Part shown: positions 5,809 through 12,811 of the stretch, piece by piece | Position numbering within the stretch: the first letter of the stretch is position 1 | Layout: every line of letters starts with the position of its first letter | NCBI GenBank assembly: GCA_023421115.1 | Contig: JAEZUI010000020.1 | Location: 1 to 13,260, forward strand | Length of the DNA stretch: 13,260 nucleotides | Direction of reading: 5' to 3' | DNA from: Bacillota bacterium | Lineage (GTDB): Bacteria > Bacillota > Clostridia > Acetivibrionales > Acetivibrionaceae | The notes under the pieces: model-generated | What the model saw: only the letters and a program-made list of their open reading frames with translations | Told to the model about the DNA's origin: nothing | Database searches by the model: none | Translations under genes and position numbers: made by a program

Positions 5809-6852
5809 GGCATCCCTGCCGAATTATTCGCCATCCCTATAAATCAAGTGGCTGACTTACACGGATGGGGAATAATCCCCAGTACGAACAGTTGCTTGCG
5901 GCTAGGACTTTCGGCAGGCTTATTCTGTCAGGTGCCATCCTGACAACCAACGTGCTATTACTGACCAGCAACAGCGTCGCGCTCTTAGAGCATCCTACTC
6001 ATCCAATCTCTCAACCTTCGCACGGCGGTTGCCACACCGTTGCCGTTCAGGTTTTGCCTTGTTAGCTGAAATCATCAAGACTGCAGTCAAGTTGCTATTC
6101 GTTAGCTTGTATGCCTTGCGCACGGAGTAGAATATGTAAAACCTCCGCTACTTTCAGCAAATGCTGATTTCCCTACACTAACGACATCAACGCATTCAGT
6201 CACTTCTCTGCAGTCTCTTACACGGTTGCCCCAACCTTTTCCAAGCTTGTAAGCTTCGGTGTAGGGGCTTTAGACTGTACCTTGCTACAGTTCCTTTACG
6301 GGTTGAGCTATTTACCAGTTGCCTTTCGGTACTTGGCTCCCCCGCCGTGCCTGGCGTTACGTGGTTTCCCAACGTCCCGCAGGATGGATTTGCACCATTT
6401 TAATTTCAGCAGACACCTGCCCACAGGTGGGCAGGCATCGTTTCCAAGTCGCCCATCTTCACAGTACGCAGTGGGTAGAAGCGGTATTACCCGCAGCCCC
6501 CATCATAGCGGCGCAAGCACCTCTCGATGCACGCCGCTTTGCCGATGCTGCCTGCATATCCGCTTGGCAGGCGGACAGTAGCGGCAGCATAGCCAACCCT
6601 GCAGATTGGCAATCTGCATGTTGACCCGCAACTTTTTCGTACAAGTTACATATCGTAAACGACATTGATTATGTCGGAATTGTTTTACCTTATTCCATAT
6701 TCCATATAGAAGTTGCGGAATGATTAAAACCTCAAAATCATCATCAGACCGCATCCTAATGGTACTGTCTATCGTGCCAGTAAACCGCCTCTAGCGCGAG
6801 GCGCGGCTGTTCTGTCGTGTCCAGCAACGCTCATAATTGAGAAAGTGGGTAC
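5809..6852 (-). ncRNA. Large highly structured RNA, about 1 kb (GOLLD/ROOL-like candidate, family unassigned)
   Basis: No credible ORF exists in this kilobase. Perfect or near-perfect helices (+ coordinates): 5815-5823/5910-5918 (9 bp); 5824-5836/5863-5875 (12 of 13); 5927-5932/5939-5944; 6154-6158/6163-6167; 6224-6228/6232-6236; 6275-6279/6286-6290; 6416-6422/6429-6435; 6507-6513/6532-6538 enclosing 6517-6521/6526-6530; 6545-6552/6583-6590; 6600-6607/6611-6618 extended by 6594-6597/6620-6623; 6626-6634/6710-6718 (9 bp) enclosing 6660-6665/6671-6676; 6720-6725/6736-6741; 6786-6791/6798-6803. On the minus strand loops are GAGA (6522-6525) and GAAA (6324-6327), GNRA types that fix the strand. 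Size, density of helices and mobile-element context recall the GOLLD and ROOL classes, but I cannot confirm membership. A 1-kb regulatory leader of the 216-aa gene is the alternative. Ends are approximate. Confidence 0.62.
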
Positions 6853-6858
6853 GGTTAA

Positions 6859-6888
6859 ATCCTATCAAAACAATCTTCTTACCGACAA
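6859..6888 (-). promoter_or_regulatory. Candidate promoter of the structured RNA
   Basis: On the minus strand TTGTCG (6888-6883), an 18-base spacer and TAGGAT (6864-6859) precede the first strong hairpin (6786-6803) by about 60 bases. Both boxes deviate from consensus. Confidence 0.4.
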
Positions 6889-6908
6889 ATAATAAACGCT
6901 GTTATTCT

Positions 6909-6937
6909 TTGGTGGTGAGAAAAAATTTTGCTATCAT
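6909..6937 (+). promoter_or_regulatory. Candidate promoter of the zinc-ribbon gene
   Basis: TTGGTG (6909-6914), a 17-base spacer and TATCAT (6932-6937) lie 30 bases before the ATG at 6968, divergent from the RNA promoter. Confidence 0.45.
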
Positions 6938-6967
6938 TTCTATATCTGGAAATGGAGGTAACCCAAT

Positions 6968-7402
6968 ATGAATAAAAATAAATTGGTCAATCGCTTTGCG
7001 CACATTATCCGTGAAGCTGACAACTTGTCCGTACTGCAGGACGAACATGCACTATTCTATTACATCCAGCGGGTGGCATTGGACAGAATGCTGTTGATGG
7101 TGGAAATTGAAGCGCCTGAAGAGGTGCTGAATGATACGATTGATGCTGCTTTATCACCGCAGCAGATAGCAGAAAAGGTCTTTCACACCCAAGGCTTCTA
7201 TGACCACCTTGCCCGAAAAGAAGCGGTGCAACGGCGTCCTGCTGTTGCCAGCATCTGTATGGATTGCGGCAAATTCATTGAGGTTGGCGAAGAACGCTTT
7301 CCTGACTATGATACGAAGCAGGTTCGCTGCCGAGAATGTTTCTTGGCAGAAATGGATATCTGGATGCATGGGAAACAAGACAGCGATGCGGAAGACCATT
7401 GA
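6968..7402 (+). CDS. Uncharacterised 144-aa protein with C-terminal zinc ribbon
   Basis: The start is ATG, with GGAGG eight to nine bases upstream. The N-terminal 85 residues look helical and acidic (NKLVNRFAHIIREADNLSVL, ALDRMLLMVEIEAPEEVLND, SPQQIAEKVFHTQGFYDHLA). Residues 97-124 carry two CxxC knuckles, ICMDC and VRCREC, 20 residues apart, with GKFIEVGEERFPDYDTK between them, so a structural zinc site is likely. Zinc ribbons of this kind bind nucleic acid or protein. No named family is recognised. It is transcribed alone, divergently from the large RNA and with about 115 bases between them, so it is a candidate partner or regulator of that RNA by position only. Confidence 0.75.
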   Translation: MNKNKLVNRFAHIIREADNLSVLQDEHALFYYIQRVALDRMLLMVEIEAPEEVLNDTIDAALSPQQIAEKVFHTQGFYDHLARKEAVQRRPAVASICMDCGKFIEVGEERFPDYDTKQVRCRECFLAEMDIWMHGKQDSDAEDH

Positions 7403-7441
7403 TGTCGTCAGCAAGAAAGAGGGTTAATGCCGCCTGCGATT

Positions 7442-7465
7442 AAAAAAAAGACCGCATTAGCGGCC
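7442..7465 (-). terminator. Leftward intrinsic terminator
   Basis: On the minus strand GGCCGC-TAAT-GCGGTC (one G-U) is followed by eight T (the A-run at 7442-7449). It probably backs up the terminator at 7526-7551 for the XRE gene at 7568, or stops antisense transcription into the zinc-ribbon gene. Confidence 0.8.
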
Positions 7466-7525
7466 CCAAAGAATAGAGAGTGTTGTTAAGTTTATTGTAG
7501 CAATAATTTTATGCTCTACAAAATA

Positions 7526-7551
7526 AAAAGCCGCCGTTTGGCGGTTTTTTT
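7526..7551. terminator. Strong bidirectional terminator
   Basis: CCGCC (7531-7535), GTTT, GGCGG (7540-7544), with A5 on the left and T7 on the right. It serves the zinc-ribbon gene (+) and the XRE regulator (-). Confidence 0.88.
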
Positions 7552-7567
7552 GTGGAATATTTTAATG

Positions 7568-7870
7568 TTATTCTTTTCTCGCTTGAATAAATTTGGTGAG
7601 ATATTCCCGTTCTTCATTTGTCAGCCGTTCAGCCGCTTGTAATAGGCGAGCAATGGATGGGTCTATGGCTTGCTGCTCATCCGAGAAGAATTCGGCAAGT
7701 GAGAAGCCTAATGCGGTTATGATGCGCTCTAATACGTCAAAGGTGGGTTGGCTGATTCCTGCTTCGATTCTGCTTAACGAGCTTTGGGAAATGTCAGCAA
7801 TCTTTGCCAATTGATTCATACTTATATTCTGGTTCTCTCGAATATTTTTGATTACTTCGCCAATGTTCAA
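7568..7870 (-). CDS. XRE-family repressor (100 aa), CI-like
   Basis: An N-terminal HTH_3 domain spans residues 3-63 (IGEVIKNIRENQNISMNQLA, with recognition-helix region SQSSLSRIEAG). A short helical C-terminus follows (SIARLLQAAERLTNEEREYLTKFIQ), probably for dimerisation. It lacks a LexA-type autoprotease domain, so induction would need another route, such as an antirepressor or a metalloprotease. The start is TTG at 7870, the only initiator that matches the domain start. The spacing to the GGTG-type Shine-Dalgarno is short. It is divergent from the smaller XRE gene at 8008 with 137 bases of operator DNA between them, the usual layout of a lysogeny-type switch. Confidence 0.9.
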   Translation of the reverse strand: MNIGEVIKNIRENQNISMNQLAKIADISQSSLSRIEAGISQPTFDVLERIITALGFSLAEFFSDEQQAIDPSIARLLQAAERLTNEEREYLTKFIQARKE

Positions 7871-7892
7871 ATTATCACCAACCTATATATGC

Positions 7893-7989
7893 TTATTTGC
7901 ATTATACCTCATATTTTTGAAAAAATATTATGCAAAAATGCATTGACCATTAATGCAAATAATCATAAAATAGTAATGTGGAAATGCAT
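7893..7989. promoter_or_regulatory. Divergent promoter/operator region with repeated ATGCA boxes
   Basis: TTATTTGCATTA (7893-7904) and TAATGCAAATAA (7951-7962) are perfect 12-bp inverted copies. Further ATGCA boxes lie at 7930-7934, 7938-7942 and 7984-7989. The right copy falls in the spacer of a strong rightward promoter, TTGACC (7943-7948), 17 bases, TAAAAT (7966-7971). The left copy overlaps the TATAAT (7901-7906 on +) of the leftward promoter. Occupancy by either XRE protein would therefore switch both transcripts. Confidence 0.78.
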
Positions 7990-8007
7990 AAGAGAGGAGG
8001 ATGAGAT

Positions 8008-8205
8008 ATGACTAATTTAGCTCAGAAATTGACTAAATACAGGGAAGAGCAGGGACTGTCACAAAAGGCATTGGCAGAAAAAGCTGATGTTCCGCAATCA
8101 TCGATTTCCAGAATCGAAACAGGGTTGCTGACAAATCCAGGTATTGTTTGTCTACAAAAGCTTGCCGTTGCACTCAATATAAGTATTTCAGATTTAACAT
8201 CATGA
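8008..8205 (+). CDS. Minimal XRE-family regulator (65 aa), Cro-like
   Basis: The protein is just one HTH_3 domain: LAQKLTKYREEQGLSQKALA, VPQSSISRIETG, LQKLAVALNISISDLTS. It has no effector or dimerisation extension, which is typical of Cro-like or Xre-type partners in divergent switches. GAGGAGG lies before the ATG. Its stop codon (TGA 8203-8205) overlaps an ATG at 8202 and the lipoprotein gene follows within 20 bases. The regulator and the two exported proteins therefore form one transcript started from the promoter at 7943-7971. Confidence 0.88.
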   Translation: MTNLAQKLTKYREEQGLSQKALAEKADVPQSSISRIETGLLTNPGIVCLQKLAVALNISISDLTS

Positions 8206-8222
8206 GGAGGGACCCAATTAAT

Positions 8223-9002
8223 ATGGATAGAAAAAGCATTAGCAATATATTGGGGATGGCACTGTTATTGTTTCTGTTAACTGGATGCGGGAACTCTTCA
8301 ACGCCAGAAAGTGTAGTAACGTCATACTACGAAAACTTGAAAAGTGGTCAGTATGCCCAAGCAGCAGAGAAACTGGCAAACAGTGTGTTTTTAATTCAAG
8401 GACTGAATAAGGAGCAATTTTCAGCAAGATTTCAAACAATTTATAATCAGAACTCTTTAATTATGAAAGAATTTAAGATTGTCGAAACTAAGGTGATAGA
8501 TAATACACATACAGCGGTTACAATCCAATGGAAAGGAACGGCAAACGGAAAAGACGTTGCCATTGTAGACCGTGTTATTGCCATTAAGGAAACTGAAAAA
8601 TGGAAGCTGGATATCAACGATGTTTTAGCTGTAACTAAGGCAAAAAAGCAAATGTCTTGGAATATTGGCGATGGTAAATTGACCATTTCTGACATAATGG
8701 TTGGAGAATGCATCGAAGGGAAGCTGTTGCGCTTTAAAGTGGACAACCAGACGAATGGTGCTGTTCAATTAGGCTGGGCTGGCGACTGGTCTGTAAAAAT
8801 TATTACTGACAAGGGAAGCTATATTGTACCAATGAAAGCACCTGTTAAAATTGCGCCAGGGGGAAACGATATAATATTTGCAATTGCGAAAGAGGCGAGC
8901 GGTGTTGTCCAAAAGGCGTCACTGCAGGGGCTTTACTCACTGAATGAAAGAGGACTTCCCAGCGGGGAGGCAAAGACATTTAATTTTGACGTAGTGCTTT
9001 GA
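8223..9002 (+). CDS. Lipoprotein with DUF4878/NTF2-like N-terminal domain
   Basis: A 259-residue lipoprotein. MDRKSI is followed by a hydrophobic core and the lipobox LTGC with lipidated Cys22, so it is anchored on the outer face of the cytoplasmic membrane. Residues about 28-125 (TPESVVTSYYENLKSGQYAQ through EKWKLDIND) follow the DUF4878-like pattern of small NTF2-fold lipoproteins. The remaining 130 residues are beta-rich (WNIGDGKLTISDIMVG, GDWSVKIITDKGSYIVP), a possible second sandwich domain. The start at 8223 is chosen because the signal peptide begins there. GAGGAGG lies 11 bases before it. ATG 8202 would add seven residues. It is co-transcribed with the XRE gene at 8008. The molecular function is unknown. 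Confidence 0.82.
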   Translation: MDRKSISNILGMALLLFLLTGCGNSSTPESVVTSYYENLKSGQYAQAAEKLANSVFLIQGLNKEQFSARFQTIYNQNSLIMKEFKIVETKVIDNTHTAVTIQWKGTANGKDVAIVDRVIAIKETEKWKLDINDVLAVTKAKKQMSWNIGDGKLTISDIMVGECIEGKLLRFKVDNQTNGAVQLGWAGDWSVKIITDKGSYIVPMKAPVKIAPGGNDIIFAIAKEASGVVQKASLQGLYSLNERGLPSGEAKTFNFDVVL

Positions 9003-9058
9003 TGAAAGATGGTTCAATGACAAGCTGATATTTCAAAAAGATGAAGGGGGAAAGATTG

Positions 9059-9991
9059 ATGAGGAATATGCAAAAGGCTACAATTAGCTTATTGATGGTA
9101 GGTATTTTATTTCTAATTCCGTTCACCGCATTAGCTGCTTCTGACTGGCAATTTATGAATGAGGAGAATGGCTCTAAATACTACATAGATATAAATTCCG
9201 TAGAAAAGAAGGGGGATTCCGTATTCTATAATACTAAGCAAATTTATTCGCAAGGAAATTATGACATTATTACGATGGAATACAAGCCCGATAAAGGGGT
9301 CATGCGTTATTACTGGGAGAAACAGTATGATGCCAATGGGAGACTACTGCAATCAGTTTCTACCACTGCCGACAACCCATTCGGCCCAGTTAGTTCCGAT
9401 TATACCGAAATCCAAATTGTTAATAAAATTTTAGCTGAGTCCAAGAATAACTCACAATCGTCTCAACAAGTTAGTGAGTCGCCAAAATCTGTAAGCTCCT
9501 CAAATGCTATTACGAAATTCCCACAAGAGCTGGGCGATATGCATTTAGTTTTAGCGAGAGAGGTAGAACAAGGAATTTATGAAGCGAACGTGGATTTACT
9601 CTCTGGCCAAAACGGTATTCGTTCTATCGTGCTAACAAAACTAAATAAGTATGACAACGGCTATATACAATTCAAACTGGATAATGGCCAATATGTAGGG
9701 TTTTCCGTTAGTTATGATGGGAAAGTGTCTTTTGATGGAGATGGTTGCCAGCCTAGAGAAATTCAGGGTGGTGTGGTAACTTATCATAAAGGTGTAGACG
9801 GCTATTTGAAAAGGTGGAGTTTTGACGGGGCGGTAGGGATGCTTGTATTATGCGGTGGCAGATTAGGTATAATCTTTGAAACACCCAATAATAAGAAAAA
9901 CTTTGTAGTCGCGTTGCCGCAAGGCGCACAGTATCTTACAGGAATTGTGAAAGCGCGTAATATCAATGCGGAGGTAGCCTTTTATAAATAG
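9059..9991 (+). CDS. Secreted two-domain protein of unknown function (310 aa)
   Basis: A classical signal peptide (MRNMQKATISLLMVGILFLI, cleavage after FTALA-A near residue 27) is followed by a first domain, residues 28-100. That domain has the SDWQFMNEENGSKYYIDINS pattern seen in many exported Bacillota and Gram-negative small domains related to surface-adhesin E-like folds. A Ser/Gln/Asn-rich linker (about 128-150) leads to a beta-rich second domain (about 155-310). Two cysteines, in GDGCQP and LVLCGG, could form a disulfide. The start at 9059 is preferred over 9041 because AAGGGGG lies eight bases before 9059. It follows the lipoprotein gene by 56 bases in the same orientation and probably acts with it at the cell surface. 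Confidence 0.78.
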   Translation: MRNMQKATISLLMVGILFLIPFTALAASDWQFMNEENGSKYYIDINSVEKKGDSVFYNTKQIYSQGNYDIITMEYKPDKGVMRYYWEKQYDANGRLLQSVSTTADNPFGPVSSDYTEIQIVNKILAESKNNSQSSQQVSESPKSVSSSNAITKFPQELGDMHLVLAREVEQGIYEANVDLLSGQNGIRSIVLTKLNKYDNGYIQFKLDNGQYVGFSVSYDGKVSFDGDGCQPREIQGGVVTYHKGVDGYLKRWSFDGAVGMLVLCGGRLGIIFETPNNKKNFVVALPQGAQYLTGIVKARNINAEVAFYK

Positions 9992-10133
9992 TAATTTTAA
10001 TCTATAGTGAATAATTTGTCATAAAAGGTATAATATCCATTAGATTTTTGCTTTACAGGAAAGCGTAATTGCTTTGTTAGCACAGATTTATTGATAAACT
10101 AATTTTTCAATATGAAATTTCCCCCAAATGTAA
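9992..10133. other. Non-coding stretch after the secreted-protein gene
   Basis: AT-rich sequence with no ORF and no clear terminator hairpin. The repeat zone starts at its right end. Confidence 0.3.
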
Positions 10134-10244
10134 AAGACGTCAAGACGTTGTTGCAGGGATACTTCTACTTCTGCCCCTGTCCACTAGTTGTGAACAAGCT
10201 ATGTAAAAGGAGTACTGCTGGACAGGCGTCTTAACGTCGTTGCA
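10134..10244. repeat. Nested direct and inverted repeats beside the replication module
   Basis: An imperfect 20-base direct repeat (15 of 20 identical) lies at 10136-10155 and 10225-10244, the best part being ACGT(T/C)GTTGCA. Between them CCTGTCCA (10176-10183) is inverted as TGGACAGG (10219-10226), and AAGACG (10134-10139) is inverted as CGTCTT (10227-10232). No ORF covers it. It could be a replication origin for the primase-helicase, an ncRNA, or a recombination site. The sequence alone does not decide. Confidence 0.5.
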
Positions 10245-10291
10245 TTTGCTGAAAAGAAAAGTATTCAATGTAGACGCTGCTGCCTACAAGC

Positions 10292-10320
10292 AAAAAGCAG
10301 GACATGATGCCCTGCTTTTT
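10292..10320. terminator. Terminator of the replication operon (bidirectional)
   Basis: AAAAAGCAGG (10292-10301) pairs perfectly with CCTGCTTTTT (10311-10320) around a 9-base loop. It lies 18 bases past the primase-helicase stop codon. Confidence 0.88.
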
Positions 10321-10338
10321 AGAGAAGATAAATATAGG

Positions 10339-11664
10339 TTAAGAAGCGGTGCCGTTATATACTATTCCTTTCCACTGGCGAATGCCTGTATTGCGGTCTT
10401 CACTCACCTGAGGGTAAAGCTGCTGCAATTGTTGACTAAACTGTTTTATATTACAAGGCTTGTAGTTGCACTCTTTAGCCCATGCCATGTATGCGGCAAA
10501 CAGCTTTCTTTTAGGATAAAGCTGCATAGGTTTTAATTGGCAATTTTCATTTAAAAACTGAACTGCAGAGTCATTGTCCTTGCGGTAGGCATTCAACTCC
10601 CTTTTGACGGAAAGAGGGATGCTGAATGCCTTATTGCTCATCAATCGGCGAAGTGCGGGAAGCGCAAGATTTAACAAGCCTGATAACTCCTGCGGAGTTG
10701 TAAGTTTCTCAAGGAGGTCGGGGTCAGCTTTTCCTGACAGGAATTGATTTGGGAAACGGAGTATTATCCAGCGGCGGAAAAAACCATCGCTGACATCATC
10801 GCAAGTAGGGAGCTGATTGGCGGAGAAAAACAATTTGGCGAAGTTGCAGGTGGTATAGGGCATGCAATATTTTTTCTCGACAGAAATTTCATCGCCAGTG
10901 GTAAGCTTTTTAAAGGTGTCAGAGGAAGGGAGATGCTGACCTGCGATATCGGCGCAGATGTTTGCCAGCTTTCCAGTCAAACTGGCTAAGCGAAAACGGT
11001 TTTTTTCAATGTCGTGAAGGGATTCAGCGGAGGTATTAGCTGCGCCAATGAAGCTCTTCAAAAGCTTGAGGAACACGGACTTGCCGTTTGCTCCGCCGCC
11101 AATTAATTGAACTGCTATATCCAGCTTGGTAGTAGGCAGCAGGCAATAAGCGAATAGCTCTAAGACCAAGTCATGGCACTCTATAGGAAGCACTTGCCCC
11201 AAGAAGCGTTCAATATGGGGACAAGTTGCGTTGGGGGCGTAAGTAAGAGGAACGCGAATACTCGACAGATGCTGTGGCGAATGTTCATATAGTGTGTTGG
11301 CATCCCAATCGAGTAAGCCGTTTTCAAGATTGACAAACTGCGTAGATTTATCTAAAGACGTCGGTTGGCTGCTGTAGCAATCGTTTAAGAAACGATGCAC
11401 TTCATTGCTGTGGAACGAGCGAAACTTATCGCCCAATAGTCGGACAACCATATTGCCGACATGCTTAGAAGCACCTGTTTGATAGACGCCGTTATTATAA
11501 TAATGAAGCTCGCCATTGGCAAATAAGAGATGGCTTTGCTGAGCGATATACATAGCTAGGGTAGGGGCATTGACAACATCACGCCCATTTTGGTCTTTTT
11601 TCCACCAGGAGCCATTGCTAATAATAGATGTGAAGGATTTGTTTGTAGGATGATTATTATTCAT
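10339..11664 (-). CDS. D5/P4-type SF3 helicase-primase
   Basis: 441 residues. A D5_N-like region (residues about 50-150, including FVNLENGLLDWDANTLYEHS) precedes an SF3 helicase domain. Walker A is GGGANGKS (189-196), the Walker B-like strand is LANICADI (233-240), motif C is LFFSANQLP (278-286), and the FFRRW arginine finger is at 295-299. A winged-helix-like C-terminus follows (KRKLFAAYMAWAKECNYKPC). The family unwinds the origin as a hexamer for phage, satellite and plasmid replication. The N-terminal catalytic primase (AEP or Toprim) domain of P4 alpha is not visible, so this is a helicase-only version that may need a separate primase. GAGAGGT lies seven bases before the ATG. It is the last gene of the DUF6166-ERF-helicase operon. 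Confidence 0.9.
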   Translation of the reverse strand: MNNNHPTNKSFTSIISNGSWWKKDQNGRDVVNAPTLAMYIAQQSHLLFANGELHYYNNGVYQTGASKHVGNMVVRLLGDKFRSFHSNEVHRFLNDCYSSQPTSLDKSTQFVNLENGLLDWDANTLYEHSPQHLSSIRVPLTYAPNATCPHIERFLGQVLPIECHDLVLELFAYCLLPTTKLDIAVQLIGGGANGKSVFLKLLKSFIGAANTSAESLHDIEKNRFRLASLTGKLANICADIAGQHLPSSDTFKKLTTGDEISVEKKYCMPYTTCNFAKLFFSANQLPTCDDVSDGFFRRWIILRFPNQFLSGKADPDLLEKLTTPQELSGLLNLALPALRRLMSNKAFSIPLSVKRELNAYRKDNDSAVQFLNENCQLKPMQLYPKRKLFAAYMAWAKECNYKPCNIKQFSQQLQQLYPQVSEDRNTGIRQWKGIVYNGTAS

Positions 11665-11749
11665 AGAAATTACCTCTCTTTACTCCTGCTTAGGCAGGGT
11701 TAATTTTTTGTACGATAGGGGACCCTCCTTTTTGAGAGAGTAGTCGTGG

Positions 11750-12364
11750 TTAATGTGATTTTTGGCAATCGAGACAAAGTGGACGATTGAAGGTGTCAAT
11801 GGAGAATTTATGCACTTTAAACGATATTGGATTATTACATGAAGAACAGCGTGATTGGGTAGCTGAGGATATTGTATTGTTTTGTGCGAGATTCTTTGGA
11901 GTGCTTGCATTTGCGGTTTTTTGTTTTTCTGCACCCATTCGTTCGTCGACGCTGGAATCGGCTTCAGGGTCTGCGTCGCTGCAAGCCATGTTAAAAGCTT
12001 GGATATAGCTGTATTTTAGTGCGGCAGTTTCCGCTTTCATGGTGGCCTTGTCGCCAATGTCTTGACCAGAGCCAAGTCCTGTGGTTGTCAGCGTCTCACC
12101 TGAATCGGCGTCAACAAACGTAACGGTGGCTTTTACTGTAATAACCTTTTCCTCTTTACCGTTTTTGTTGATGGCAGAACTGAAATTTAATACTTCATGA
12201 GTGACTGTGGTTGCGATGCCGTGGTTGATAAGCGCCTGATTAACTATTTTAGCGACATCATTAGCTTGGACATAGGTGTAACGATGGAAATCATTTGTGC
12301 CGTTTTTGGCGACGGCGGCGCACTCTCGGGATACCTTAATCAGTTTGCTTGCAATATTTTTCAT
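11750..12364 (-). CDS. ERF-family single-strand annealing protein with zinc-ribbon tail
   Basis: 204 residues from the ATG at 12364 (AGGAGG seven bases upstream). A longer frame to 12421 overlaps the preceding gene and has no Shine-Dalgarno. The ERF core covers residues about 1-140: MKNIASKLIKVSRECAAVAK, FHRYTYVQANDVAKIVNQAL, GETLTTTGLGSGQDIGDKAT, and the hallmark KAETAALKYSYIQAFNMACS. ERF proteins anneal single strands in phage recombination and replication. A polar linker leads to a zinc ribbon, CSSC...CLDC (about 173-201). The start overlaps the stop of the DUF6166 gene as ATGA, implying translational coupling. The helicase gene follows after 85 bases. Confidence 0.9.
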   Translation of the reverse strand: MKNIASKLIKVSRECAAVAKNGTNDFHRYTYVQANDVAKIVNQALINHGIATTVTHEVLNFSSAINKNGKEEKVITVKATVTFVDADSGETLTTTGLGSGQDIGDKATMKAETAALKYSYIQAFNMACSDADPEADSSVDERMGAEKQKTANASTPKNLAQNNTISSATQSRCSSCNNPISFKVHKFSIDTFNRPLCLDCQKSH

Positions 12365-12690
12365 ATGAACTCCTCCTGTTTGCACAATTTGTGCTTTTTT
12401 ATGATGTTTTTGTAGAGCCAACGGCGTACCGTGGCAATGGGAATGCTTCCGCCTTCATGGGGCAGTTGTGAAACCCACTGTCGCTTGAAGTCCTGATAGT
12501 TGCCCCAAGCAATCTTTTCTTGGGTTTTTGCCATTAATAATGCATTGAGAGCAAAATCGGCAGGGCCGCATCCGTTATAGCCGATTTCAAACCCCCCAGG
12601 CGAATGGCTAATAACTCGGTGGAGGACGTTAGTTACCAGATGACCAGATTTGAGACGTTTGATGTAGAGGTTTTTTTCGTGAGTTTTCAT
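12361..12690 (-). CDS. DUF6166-like protein (109 aa)
   Basis: The central motif HSPGGFEIGYNGCGPADFAL, followed by NALLMA and then YQDFKRQWVSQLPHEGGSIP and VRRWLYK, matches the pattern of DUF6166. That family of small proteins is found in phages, plasmids and islands and has no known activity. The start at 12690 is chosen for AAAGGAGT six bases upstream. An upstream in-frame ATG (12732) lacks a ribosome site. It is first in the operon and overlaps the ERF gene by four bases, so it probably serves DNA replication or recombination of the element. Confidence 0.8.
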   Translation of the reverse strand: MKTHEKNLYIKRLKSGHLVTNVLHRVISHSPGGFEIGYNGCGPADFALNALLMAKTQEKIAWGNYQDFKRQWVSQLPHEGGSIPIATVRRWLYKNIIKKHKLCKQEEFI

Positions 12691-12811
12691 AGAATCACTC
12701 CTTTGCAACTTTTTTCCTGGTGGACAATTCATAGCATAACACGTCTAAAAATTCTTTTTCTGAAAAAGCGAAGGATATTTAAAATTTTCTTTCCTGGATA
12801 ATATTTACAAA

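Noticed and set aside
5865..6065. 66-codon plus-strand frame beginning with ATG
   Set aside because: No Shine-Dalgarno, and it runs antisense to the helices of the structured RNA. The residues look random.
6282..6754. Several overlapping 70-100 codon frames on both strands inside the RNA region
   Set aside because: They have no ribosome sites, their composition is Ser/Pro/Arg/Cys-rich and shadow-like, they overlap each other, and they coincide with strong RNA helices.
5809..6852. Group II intron, tmRNA or RNase P as the identity of the structured region
   Set aside because: No group II domain V hairpin, no reverse transcriptase, no tRNA-like Ala end or tag ORF, and no RNase P core motifs were recognised by eye. 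A covariance search should still be done.
10240..10536. 98-codon plus frame
   Set aside because: It crosses the operon terminator and runs antisense to the helicase gene.
11680..11934. 84-codon minus frame overlapping the ERF gene end
   Set aside because: Out of frame with the well-supported ERF zinc-ribbon tail, and no family motif.
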